34,355 nt of DNA, from positions 1-34,355 of the forward strand of contig CAJXYP010000023.1 of the NCBI GenBank assembly GCA_913063225.1, read 5' to 3'. The notes below the pieces were generated by a model. The model saw nothing but the letters and a program-made list of their open reading frames with translations. It made no database searches and was not told the DNA's origin. Shown one piece after another: positions 1 to 7,030 of this stretch. A program made the translations under genes and the position numbers. Numbering within the stretch: the first letter of the stretch is position 1; every line of letters starts with the position of its first letter. This stretch comes from an uncultured Cellvibrionales bacterium. Its GTDB lineage: Bacteria > Pseudomonadota > Gammaproteobacteria > Pseudomonadales > GM7GCV1.

Positions 1-436
1 ACATGACGGTTAGTAAACTAAAAATGCGAATCATATAAACCCCGTAAATACATTCATTCCACAATTTTTTATACATCATCAATCAAAGCAAGGGCTCAAA
101 TTAACAGCGACAATATGCTCTCGGATAGAAACTAAGGCCTAAATCCCTGTTGAATTCGAGTGCCGATTTAGTCGTTTTTCAAAGTAATATCATGCGGAGG
201 CGGACATTATTATGACTAAATCCCTATTCTATTACTGTTATCTTTAGAAAATTACACATTAATTCCTCTTTTTTTCTCTCTCAGCAGATATATTTTTTCA
301 GCTTTATAATCGAACTAAAAGATATTCAGTTTTTTGGCGCCAAAAATATAATTTGATAATAATCAATAGCTTGGTGAGGATTTATTTGATTCGTAGGTTG
401 ATATTGGTTAGGAATTGTGCCTGAGAGGCTGAAAAT
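1..436. other. AT-rich stretch with no gene seen
   Basis: This part of the window is AT-rich and full of stops in all frames. I see no coding frame, no RNA gene and no clear terminator in it. It may hold the promoter of the small frame at 437-523. A TTGATT at 386-391 could serve as a -35 box, but no convincing -10 follows at the right spacing. A gene left of the window could end near its edge, but nothing in the sequence shows one. Confidence 0.4.
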
Positions 437-523
437 ATGGCCCATTTTATGGAGAGCCTGTTCGGTTTGATCACCGAAATCACTGCATTAATTAAAAATA
501 TTCAAGGTAATATCACCAGCTGA
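437..523 (+). CDS. possible small amphipathic peptide, 28 residues
   Basis: This is a short open frame that no family I know matches. It has an ATG at 437 with a good ribosome-binding sequence, GAGAGG at 423-428, eight bases upstream. It ends in TGA at 521-523. The peptide begins MAHFMESLFGLITEIT. Its middle part has leucine, isoleucine and phenylalanine at three- and four-residue steps between E, K, N and T, as in an amphipathic helix. That shape is shared by small membrane-active peptides such as phenol-soluble modulins and type I toxins, but the resemblance is of composition only. It lies about 260 bases before cspA on the same strand. It could be translated by itself, act as a leader peptide, or be chance. 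The binding site and helical pattern favour the first two modestly. Confidence 0.35.
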   Translation: MAHFMESLFGLITEITALIKNIQGNITS

Positions 524-786
524 GCTATATAATGCGCGCACTAAATTTTTTAGTCACATATTTTGCGATTAAAATCTGGGGTAGAAAAGGGGACTATGTC
601 GGCAGCATTAGCGATATACGGCTAGAGTTCTTGTCAGCCATTTTTGGTTAACTGGAACATTTCTAGCAGGGGTTAAGTAAGGCTTCTAAGCTATTCAGGC
701 TACCCGATTACTATTTTATTCCCACTTCGAAAAGGTGAATTCGGAGCTGGGGAAACATAATTTCACCAAAAAATAGAGTAAGTATT
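524..786 (+). promoter_or_regulatory. probable cspA promoter and long 5' leader
   Basis: No gene is seen here. A perfect TATAAT lies at 528-533, but no good -35 sits at the usual 16-18 base spacing; TTCAAG at 501-506 is 21 bases away. If this box is used, cspA would have an untranslated leader of roughly 245 bases. Cold-shock mRNAs of enterobacteria are known for long structured leaders (about 160 bases in E. coli cspA), so a long leader fits the family. I did not find the E. coli cold box. The promoter call rests on the -10 box alone. Confidence 0.3.
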
Positions 787-993
787 ATGAGTAAAGGTAC
801 AGTTAAGTGGTTCAATGCAGACAAAGGTTTTGGTTTTATTACTCCGGAAGACGGCGGTAAAGACCTATTTGTTCACCACTCAGAAATCAAAAATGGCGGC
901 GGATACGCGACGCTAAATGACGGTCAAGCTGTTGAGTTTGAAGTTGGCCAAGGTCAGAAAGGACCATGTGCAAATAACGTTGTGCCATCTTAA
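787..993 (+). CDS. cspA: cold-shock protein, CspA family
   Basis: This is a small single-stranded nucleic-acid-binding protein of one OB fold. It is thought to melt RNA structure and to aid transcription and translation in the cytoplasm. The 68-residue length is typical. RNP1 is visible as KGFGFI at residues 13-18 and RNP2 as LFVHHS from residue 27. W8 and the phenylalanines of RNP1 provide the aromatic binding face. The ATG at 787 starts the conserved [10 protein letters not shown]. The gene stands alone: the upstream leader is long and a strong hairpin terminator follows at once. Whether it is cold-induced or constitutive cannot be read from the sequence, because families of Csp paralogues differ in this. 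The symbol is given in the family sense. Confidence 0.93.
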   Translation: MSKGTVKWFNADKGFGFITPEDGGKDLFVHHSEIKNGGGYATLNDGQAVEFEVGQGQKGPCANNVVPS

Positions 994-1020
994 TTAGATA
1001 GTACGAGTTATAAAGCACAA

Positions 1021-1051
1021 AAAAAGGCCACTGCTACAGTGGCCTTTTTTT
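1021..1051. terminator. bidirectional rho-independent terminator, cspA / yceI
   Basis: The stem is GGCCACTG (1026-1033) with CAGTGGCC (1037-1044), closed by a CTA loop. A run of A lies on the left and seven T on the right, so it can end cspA on the plus strand and yceI on the minus strand. Confidence 0.9.
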
Positions 1052-1068
1052 ATGGGAGTAAACAATAG

Positions 1069-1641
1069 CTATTGTTTAACACCTTCAAGATAAAGAGCTA
1101 GTTCAACCATATGGGCTGGGCCGAAGCTTTCATAACCGAAATCTCTCATGTCCAATGTGGTAGACCCTTCCAGACCAACTCGATATCCGCCCCAGGGGTC
1201 GTCTCCAGCGCCAACGGCCATTGCCTCAATCACTATCTCTTTGGTTACGTCGTGCAAACGAAAGGTGCCGTAGACTGTCATGGCGCCATTTCCATTATCT
1301 ACAACTCTGGTGCTGTTGAAGCTTGATTGCGGATAATTGTCGGCATTCAAATACCGATCACCGGTAATATGCACATCGCGCTCTGCGTGGTTGGAATTCA
1401 GGCTGGTCACATCAATTTCAACATTTACGGAAGAGGCCGAAATATTTTCAGGGTCATAGCTGAATGTTCCGCTAAAAGTTTCGAATTGGCCGGTTAACCA
1501 GCTGATGCCGATATGCTTGTATTTGGCATTAATAGAAGCATGGCCACCACGCGTATCAATCAGATAGTCATCTGCAGATGCCGGTGAAATGCCTGCCAAT
1601 ATTAGTGCAAGCGCTATAAATGAATTTCTTACTAATTTCAT
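1069..1641 (-). CDS. yceI: YceI family periplasmic protein
   Basis: YceI proteins form a lipocalin-like beta barrel that binds a polyisoprenoid (ubiquinone-like) chain. They are exported to the periplasm. The 190 residues start with a clear Sec signal, MKLVRNSFIALALILAG, with probable cleavage after PASA near residue 23. The mature part carries family hallmarks: an N-terminal IDTRGGHASINAKYKHIG stretch and the later VYGTFRLHDVTKEIVIEA strand pair with the LHDVTK motif. It lies 43 bases downstream of a cytochrome b561 gene on the same strand, the same pairing as E. coli yceJ-yceI. A role in quinone or lipid handling next to a b-type cytochrome is a reasonable inference, but the physiological substrate is not known for most members. 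Confidence 0.92.
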   Translation of the reverse strand: MKLVRNSFIALALILAGISPASADDYLIDTRGGHASINAKYKHIGISWLTGQFETFSGTFSYDPENISASSVNVEIDVTSLNSNHAERDVHITGDRYLNADNYPQSSFNSTRVVDNGNGAMTVYGTFRLHDVTKEIVIEAMAVGAGDDPWGGYRVGLEGSTTLDMRDFGYESFGPAHMVELALYLEGVKQ

Positions 1642-1684
1642 AACAATATATCCAAAAAAGTTAAATAGTTTATGAGCAGCTTAT

Positions 1685-2236
1685 TCAGCTACCGGATTTA
1701 CCAAACATACGAACCAGTGTTTTGTCCTTGTCGTAGAAGTGATGCTTGAGTGCTGCTAAGGCATGAATTCCAGCTAAAACCATAAGGGAGATTGCCAGAA
1801 GGTAATGTAATTTACCGCTCAGGTTTGCCTGATCTTCAATGGAAGTAATACTAGCCGGCACGCTAAACCAATTGAAAACTAATACGGCCCTACCGTCAGC
1901 TGTTGAAAGCAGATAACCAGAGATAGCAATCAGGATAACCAAAATATAAAGCAGCACATGAACCAAAGTTGCGCTTCTTATTTCCCACGTCTTTAGATTA
2001 GGCTCAGCCTTAGGGTGCTTGTTGGTAAGTCGCCAGGTTAGCCGGAATATCATGGTTAAAAAGACTAATACGCCAATGCTGCGGTGAATATCAGGTCCGG
2101 TTTTATACCACTCGCTGTAGTAGTCCAGATCGACCATCCACAGGCCTAAGCAAAACATGCCAATTATCACCAGAGCCATTAGCCAGTGAATAGCTACGCC
2201 AACTATTCCGTAGCTATTTACAGTGTTTTTTATCAT
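1685..2236 (-). CDS. yceJ: cytochrome b561, bacterial (YceJ/CybB) type
   Basis: This is an inner-membrane di-haem b-type cytochrome that exchanges electrons with quinones. At 183 residues it has the usual length. Four hydrophobic segments can be seen (about 12-34, 52-68, 92-112 and 142-165). Histidines sit where haem ligands are expected: H17 in the first segment (IHWL), H51 (DIHRS), H93, H144 (KLHYLL) and H158 (GIHAL). It is the first gene of a two-gene unit with yceI downstream. Proteins of this group have been described as superoxide:quinone oxidoreductases in E. coli (CybB). Which activity this one has cannot be told from sequence. The start at ATG 2236 puts a short N-terminal tail before the first helix, as in homologues. 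Confidence 0.9.
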   Translation of the reverse strand: MIKNTVNSYGIVGVAIHWLMALVIIGMFCLGLWMVDLDYYSEWYKTGPDIHRSIGVLVFLTMIFRLTWRLTNKHPKAEPNLKTWEIRSATLVHVLLYILVILIAISGYLLSTADGRAVLVFNWFSVPASITSIEDQANLSGKLHYLLAISLMVLAGIHALAALKHHFYDKDKTLVRMFGKSGS

Positions 2237-2400
2237 GGGGATATTCTACTCAGGCCCTTGGGCAATTCAGGCACCTATTCAGCGCTAAATAACAGGGGCA
2301 AATTATTTCATTTATTAGGAAATGATACTGTGTATATTTATTAAAATAGAGAAATTTTAATGAGCATTTCGTAATGCTATGTGGCGCTCTAATCTATGTT

Positions 2401-2682
2401 CTACGCGCGTTCGGAAATGCACTCCTGACTGCCCATTTCGAACTCTCGACATATAAGCGGGCGATTGTCGTAGATAGTGCATAGCTGGGTCTCTCGGCTC
2501 AGTGCAGCACACCAACCATCATCTAGCCTTGCCATTGATTGCGCCCCCCAATTATCGGTTTGTATGAAGCGTTCCGGCACACCCGTATCAGTGATTAAAA
2601 GAACTTCTAGCCGGCAGCAATTAGCTGCACAGCTTGTGCAGCTAATTTCCGGGTCAATAACGTTGGTAACCTCTATGTTCAA
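2401..2682 (-). CDS. CxxCxxxCC-type metal-binding protein, YkgJ family
   Basis: This is a small 93-residue protein with the cysteine pattern of the zinc- or iron-chelating YkgJ/CxxCxxCC family. It has C15, C18, C22 and C23 in the first part. Three more cysteines follow: C58 (GWCAAL), one in QLCTIYDNRP and one in LICREF. Such proteins are presumed to bind a metal cluster, but their function is not established. The only suitable start is a TTG at 2682, with AGG about ten bases upstream; an in-frame TAA lies just before. It is the last gene of a minus-strand run beginning with cvfB, 34 bases after the DoxX-like gene. The family call is firm, the biological role unknown. Confidence 0.85.
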   Translation of the reverse strand: MNIEVTNVIDPEISCTSCAANCCRLEVLLITDTGVPERFIQTDNWGAQSMARLDDGWCAALSRETQLCTIYDNRPLICREFEMGSQECISERA

Positions 2683-2716
2683 TATTTAAACGCCTGGGGA
2701 TAGCGGTCCTGAGGCC

Positions 2717-3148
2717 CTATTGGTTCTTTGCCCGCATAGCGTCGATTGACCAAAGAGCATCCTGATCACGCAGGAACCAAAGTGCCCAGCAGCCAGCCAG
2801 CATTGGCAGGGCAGCGAAAAATAGTAAATTGGTGCCAGTCCAGGGATCTAAATAGCGCTCGTAAGTACTGACCGTTGAGACCAGGTGCATGATAAAAATG
2901 GCCATGTAGGAATACTTTTTCATGGTGCCGGTGACAAAAGCCAATACAACAATCATTTGAATCGTACCAATGGCAAGGGATGCGGCGACACTAAGAGACG
3001 GAATCATATAAAAGGCGGCAAATACGCGCGCCGTATGTTCCGGGTTCATTAATTTGTCGATAGTCCACATAAAGAAAACAATGCCGACGCCGATCCGAAT
3101 TAGCAGTAAGGATAGAGCGAGCTTGGAGCTTACATTTGCGTCAGGCAT
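2717..3148 (-). CDS. DoxX-like inner-membrane protein
   Basis: This is a small membrane protein with about four hydrophobic segments. The chosen start is ATG 3148 (MPDANVSSKLAL), giving 143 residues. The frame stays open upstream to 3247, but that part would overlap ytoQ, is basic and has no membrane character, so it is left out. The first helix, LLLIRIGVGIVFFMWTIDKL, followed by a loop with NPEHTARVF, resembles the DoxX/DoxD superfamily. Members are sometimes linked to respiration, thiosulfate oxidation or redox stress, but no reaction can be assigned here. It lies 22 bases after ytoQ and 34 before the CxxCxxxCC gene, so it is probably co-transcribed with them. Family assignment rests on overall topology and the first helix. 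Confidence 0.65.
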   Translation of the reverse strand: MPDANVSSKLALSLLLIRIGVGIVFFMWTIDKLMNPEHTARVFAAFYMIPSLSVAASLAIGTIQMIVVLAFVTGTMKKYSYMAIFIMHLVSTVSTYERYLDPWTGTNLLFFAALPMLAGCWALWFLRDQDALWSIDAMRAKNQ

Positions 3149-3170
3149 TATTATTCTTGGGGTTTGATTT

Positions 3171-3611
3171 CTATTTGGCAATAACGTATTTGAGTATTTC
3201 CACCACTTGCGATGGAGTTGTCGTCCACGCGAGCGCGGCTGCATCAACTTCCTTCAGAGCATGCACAATATCTTCGTCGTGCAGACTGATGTATGGCTTG
3301 CCCAGTGCGGCGCAATTTCCAGCATCGAAGGCAGCATTCCATTGCTTATACTTATCGCCAAAACGCACTACGGCAATATCGCATTTCTCGATGTGGGTCT
3401 GGGTGCGAATCTTATTTATTTTTGCCGATTTGTGGTCCCGCCAAAAATTATTAGATTCGGTTCCTAAATGGTCTCCGGCCTCATCACTTGCAGCATGATC
3501 CGTTACGGCTGAGGTAAAGGTAACGGGGAGCCCGTGTTCAGCGCAGCCATCGATAATTTGTTGTCGCCAGTCGGTATGTATTTCACCCGAAAGATATATA
3601 TTCCACTGCAT
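3171..3611 (-). CDS. ytoQ: YtoQ family protein, nucleoside 2-deoxyribosyltransferase-like fold
   Basis: This is a 146-residue cytoplasmic protein. Its opening, MQWNIYLSGEIHTDWR, is the signature I remember from Bacillus YtoQ and its relatives. It continues with a Rossmann-like pattern: a CDIAVVRFGDKYKQWNAAFDAG stretch and a late GKPYISLH strand. The YLSGEI and DAG elements place it near the nucleoside 2-deoxyribosyltransferase/TIR-like fold group. No enzymatic reaction has been settled for YtoQ proteins to my knowledge. It sits 33 bases after cysK and 22 before the DoxX-like gene, in one probable operon. The family is confident; the function is not. Confidence 0.85.
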   Translation of the reverse strand: MQWNIYLSGEIHTDWRQQIIDGCAEHGLPVTFTSAVTDHAASDEAGDHLGTESNNFWRDHKSAKINKIRTQTHIEKCDIAVVRFGDKYKQWNAAFDAGNCAALGKPYISLHDEDIVHALKEVDAAALAWTTTPSQVVEILKYVIAK

Positions 3612-3644
3612 ATTAGTTCCTGCATTCCTTGGTAAGTAACTAAG

Positions 3645-4688
3645 TTAGAACTGAAATCCGGGAGTAGACTCGGATATAGCTATTTCACCTTCGTTCATCT
3701 CTGCTTCGATGTCGGCGAACAGGGGAGTGGATAAATAGCGCTCTCCAGTGTCGGCCAGCATGCAAAGAATATTACTTCCCTCAGGTGCTTTTGCTGCAAT
3801 CTGCAAGGCACCTGCAAAAGTGCCTCCGCCGGAAATACCAACAAAAATCCCTTCTTGTCGTGCCAGCTCTTGAGACATCTTTATGGCCTCAGCTCCCGGT
3901 ATCGCGCATAGATCGTCGATAAGATTGTCATCGACGGCATCTTCTGTGAGTTTAGATATAAAGTCCGGCGTCCAGCCTTGCATAGGATGAGGTTTGAATG
4001 CACTGTGGCTAATAGGAGCTTGGCCCGCAGCCACGGTTGCTTGCCGTTCACCACTGCCAAGAAGCGGTGCATCTTCTGGTTCGCAGACCACTACCCTGGT
4101 TTTGGGGCTCTGTGCTCTAAGCACTCGAGCCACACCCTTAAGGGTGCCGCCAGTTCCGTAACCGGTAACCCAGTAATCCAACTGCTCGCCCTCGAAAGCC
4201 GATAATATTTCCGGGGCGGTGGTATTGGAATGCATATCAGCATTGGCGTCATTTTCGAATTGGCGCGCTAAAAACCACCCATGAGTTTCGGCTAGTTCCA
4301 TGGCTTTTGCCAACATGCCAGATCCTTTTTGTGGCGCAGGCGTTAAGACGACTTTTGCGCCCAAAAAACGCATTAACCGACGGCGTTCTACGCTGAAGCT
4401 TTCCGCCATAGTTACTACGAGGGGATAGCCTTTTTGGGCACATACCATGGCAAGACCGATGCCAGTATTGCCGCTCGTCGCTTCCACAACAGTCTGACCT
4501 GGCTTAAGCGTGCCATTGCGTTCGGCGTCTTCGATTACGCCCAGCGCCAATCGGTCTTTGACCGATCCCATCGGATTGAAGGCTTCAGATTTAACGTATA
4601 GATTCACATGGCTGGGAGCCAATTTGTTTATTCGGATAACGGGTGTATTGCCGATGGTGCCTAATATATTGTCGTGTTTTACCGTCAT
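3645..4688 (-). CDS. cysK: cysteine synthase A (O-acetylserine sulfhydrylase)
   Basis: This is a PLP enzyme that makes L-cysteine from O-acetylserine and sulfide in the cytoplasm. K44 in GSVKDR is the Schiff-base lysine, and T71-G76 (TSGNTG) is the substrate-carboxylate loop. A glycine-rich phosphate cup (GTGGTLKG) follows, then a late GISGGG. The 347 residues are slightly longer than E. coli CysK, with an extra C-terminal tail. ERRRLMRFLGA and the SNTTAPEIL segment fit the CysK rather than the CysM branch, but I would not exclude a CysM-like or cystathionine-synthase-like preference. The ATG at 4688 has AGGGA upstream. It lies 85 bases after cvfB and 33 before ytoQ. Sulfate-activation genes sat and cysC stand near the other end of the window. 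Confidence 0.88.
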   Translation of the reverse strand: MTVKHDNILGTIGNTPVIRINKLAPSHVNLYVKSEAFNPMGSVKDRLALGVIEDAERNGTLKPGQTVVEATSGNTGIGLAMVCAQKGYPLVVTMAESFSVERRRLMRFLGAKVVLTPAPQKGSGMLAKAMELAETHGWFLARQFENDANADMHSNTTAPEILSAFEGEQLDYWVTGYGTGGTLKGVARVLRAQSPKTRVVVCEPEDAPLLGSGERQATVAAGQAPISHSAFKPHPMQGWTPDFISKLTEDAVDDNLIDDLCAIPGAEAIKMSQELARQEGIFVGISGGGTFAGALQIAAKAPEGSNILCMLADTGERYLSTPLFADIEAEMNEGEIAISESTPGFQF

Positions 4689-4773
4689 AACATTTCCCTA
4701 AAGAGTGGCTTTTACAAAGGTGTTCTTGTTTCTAAATCAGAGACTGGAGGTCAATTTACAATATGGCCATTGT

Positions 4774-5646
4774 TCAAAGCAGCTCTATGTAAGTGGGCTC
4801 GATTCGGATTAGTCGCTGTTTGTATAACCCACTTATGGCCCGTTTGAAATTCTTTTTACTTACCTTAAAAGTACGGTAAATATCATCCGGTGAGCTTTTA
4901 TCGGAGAGTTCTAGTCTTCCTCCGGACTCTTTGATCAATTCTAGAACTTGCTCGCTTAGGGCATCCCTAGTTTCATCATCTAGCGTATTAACACTTAAAT
5001 CTATGCGGCCGTCTTCGCGAATATCTTTTATCCAACCCTTCATTTGGTCGCCAAATTTAAGGGGCTGGGAAAGTTGATCGTGAAAAATAAGGCCCAAGCT
5101 ATGCCCATTGATTACTGCTTTAAAACCAAGTTCGGATTTTGCTGCGATAAGAAGGTCTACCGGCTGTCCTTTTTTGAGCCAGGTACTCGCTTCTTCTTCC
5201 AAAAAGTGATGCAGCATAGTGCTGCAGGCTACACGGCCTGTAGATTCATCCAGATAAGAAAATACGACGTAGCTGCTATCGGGTCGAACCGGATAGGCTT
5301 GTTCCGAATGAGGAAGTAGTAGGTCTTTCGCCAAGCCCCAGTCCAAAAAAGCACCGTATTGGCCAGTAGTCAGTACTCTCAAAAAAGCGCATTCACCAAC
5401 CTGAATGTTTGGTTTGTAAGTGGTTGCGACCAATTCGTCTTTTGACCCAAGATACAAGAATACATCAATTTCATCGCCAAGCTTGATGTTCTCCTGTGTT
5501 TTTTCTTTAGGGAGCACGACGTAGTCAAATGACATATCCGCAGTTCCGTCCTGATCTAAGTCGCTGCAATCTAAGCGCAGGCCAGCTGATCCAATATCGG
5601 TGACGGTCAATGTGTTTATCTGGCCTAGGCCAGGTTGGTTCGACAT
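4774..5646 (-). CDS. cvfB: S1-domain RNA-binding protein, CvfB/YitL family
   Basis: CvfB proteins carry tandem S1-like OB domains and a C-terminal winged helix, and bind RNA. In staphylococci the homologue affects virulence gene expression. The 290 residues show this order: S1-like domains at roughly 8-70, 78-140 and 150-215, including the conserved GQYGAFLDWGLAKDLLLP, then GWIKDIREDGRIDLS. A final winged-helix segment begins near 238 and contains IYRTFKVSKKNFKRAISGLYK. All three blocks match the family in order and length. It heads a minus-strand run cvfB, cysK, ytoQ, doxX-like, ykgJ-like. The role in proteobacteria is poorly known. I saw no strong ribosome-binding sequence before the ATG. 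Confidence 0.88.
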   Translation of the reverse strand: MSNQPGLGQINTLTVTDIGSAGLRLDCSDLDQDGTADMSFDYVVLPKEKTQENIKLGDEIDVFLYLGSKDELVATTYKPNIQVGECAFLRVLTTGQYGAFLDWGLAKDLLLPHSEQAYPVRPDSSYVVFSYLDESTGRVACSTMLHHFLEEEASTWLKKGQPVDLLIAAKSELGFKAVINGHSLGLIFHDQLSQPLKFGDQMKGWIKDIREDGRIDLSVNTLDDETRDALSEQVLELIKESGGRLELSDKSSPDDIYRTFKVSKKNFKRAISGLYKQRLIRIEPTYIELL

Positions 5647-5704
5647 AGTAAGGAGAGTCCAATGGAGTTGATTAGGTGTCGGCGTGCCCGGACATTATAG
5701 TGCC

Positions 5705-6994
5705 TTAGCGCGTCTGTCTATTAAGCAATTGGCTTCCTTGCAGGAGGCTGACAGCATGGGCGAGTTGGACATCTTCTATGTCTGATAGCGCTTCTCGTAG
5801 TCCTATTAACTCTGGTCCTTCATCTCCAGATGCATTATCCAGATGTCCGCTTAAACTGGCTTCGGTAAGCGCGCTTTCGTCTCGATTCCAATCAACACTA
5901 CCTCGATCTACTCGAATATCCGGATAGATGCCCTGGGCCTGAATTGAGCGCCCGGAAGGCGTGTAATAGAGGGCAATAGTAAGTTTGATAGCGCGGTTTT
6001 CGTCGACATTCAGTATTTCCTGCACCGAGCCTTTCCCAAAGCTGGTATCGCCAAGAATGATGGCCCTGTCGTGATCCTGCAACGCGCCAGCAACAATTTC
6101 CGCTGCGGAAGCAGAGCCTCGGTTAATGAGAATAACCAAGGGCAGTTGATTTCCCAATACCCCGGGTGTTGCATAGAACTCTTGGTTGGAAGACTCCAGG
6201 CGCCCCTTTGTTGAAACGATGAGTCCCGATTCCAAGAACATATCTGCGATCTCAACAGAGCTGTGTAGTAGTCCTCCCGGGTTGTTGCGCAGGTCAATAA
6301 CCAAACCCACCAAGAGCGGATTATTCTGAATAAGCTCTCTCAGCTCATCTTCGAATTCAGCGCCCGTATCTTGTTGGAATTGGGCTACGCGCAAATAGCC
6401 GATATCCTCCGCTACAACACGGGACTTTACGCTTTCCACGGCAATGCGCTCTCTAACCAGTTCTATTTCTAGCAGGTTGCGCTCAGACAATCTGTCCAGA
6501 GTAAGTAATACGGGTTCTCCTGATTGCCCATCGAGCTTCCGCAAAGATTGGCGAAAGGAAAGTCCCTCAATAGATTCTCCATTGATTTGTAAAATGATAT
6601 CTCCCGGTTCGATGCCGGCCCGTTCAGCAGGGCTGCCATCTATGGGAGTAACTATCGTAAGAAAATCGTCCTCCATAGTCAGCTCTACACCTATGCCCTG
6701 AAATCGCCCTTCTGTGGAGTCTTCAAGTTCATGAATCGCTTCTAGATCGAGAAATTCAGAGTGAGGGTCCAGCTCAGTAAGCATGCCCCAAATTGCCATT
6801 TCGAATAACTCTGAGTCACTAAGTTCTTCTACATAGGCTTGTCGAAGTTGTTCAAACACCCGCACAAACACGCGTAGGTCTTCTAAGGACATTTGTCCTT
6901 CGTCAGAATTTGGTGGATTTGATTCTTGACTGAACCCGAACAGAGGGTTGAATGCGAGTCCGATAATCAAAAATTGTCTAATGTATTTGTTCAT
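5705..6994 (-). CDS. ctpA: carboxy-terminal processing protease, PDZ-S41 family
   Basis: This is a periplasmic serine protease that trims C-termini of envelope proteins and, in several bacteria, controls peptidoglycan hydrolases. Residues 1-22 form a signal peptide. A PDZ domain follows at about 98-170 (FQGIGVELTMEDDFLTIVTP onward) and the S41 core at about 195-365. The catalytic dyad is S296 in GSASAAEI and K321 in FGKGSVQE, 25 residues apart as in E. coli Prc (S430, K455); D307 matches the third conserved residue. The 429-residue length is normal for CtpA. It starts 36 bases after envC ends, a neighbour pair common in gammaproteobacteria, so shared transcription and a joint role in cell-wall turnover are likely. 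Confidence 0.93.
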   Translation of the reverse strand: MNKYIRQFLIIGLAFNPLFGFSQESNPPNSDEGQMSLEDLRVFVRVFEQLRQAYVEELSDSELFEMAIWGMLTELDPHSEFLDLEAIHELEDSTEGRFQGIGVELTMEDDFLTIVTPIDGSPAERAGIEPGDIILQINGESIEGLSFRQSLRKLDGQSGEPVLLTLDRLSERNLLEIELVRERIAVESVKSRVVAEDIGYLRVAQFQQDTGAEFEDELRELIQNNPLLVGLVIDLRNNPGGLLHSSVEIADMFLESGLIVSTKGRLESSNQEFYATPGVLGNQLPLVILINRGSASAAEIVAGALQDHDRAIILGDTSFGKGSVQEILNVDENRAIKLTIALYYTPSGRSIQAQGIYPDIRVDRGSVDWNRDESALTEASLSGHLDNASGDEGPELIGLREALSDIEDVQLAHAVSLLQGSQLLNRQTR

Positions 6995-7030
6995 AAAGCC
7001 TATATTGCTATCAAAACCCAGAGAAATCCA

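Noticed and set aside
2363-2378. Hairpin AGCATT-TCGT-AATGCT
   Set aside because: The stem is only six weak pairs and no T run follows on either strand, so it is not called a terminator for the 2401-2682 gene.
2717-3247. Longer DoxX-like protein starting at 3247
   Set aside because: The extra 33 residues overlap ytoQ and are basic and non-hydrophobic; ATG 3148 fits the gene spacing and topology.
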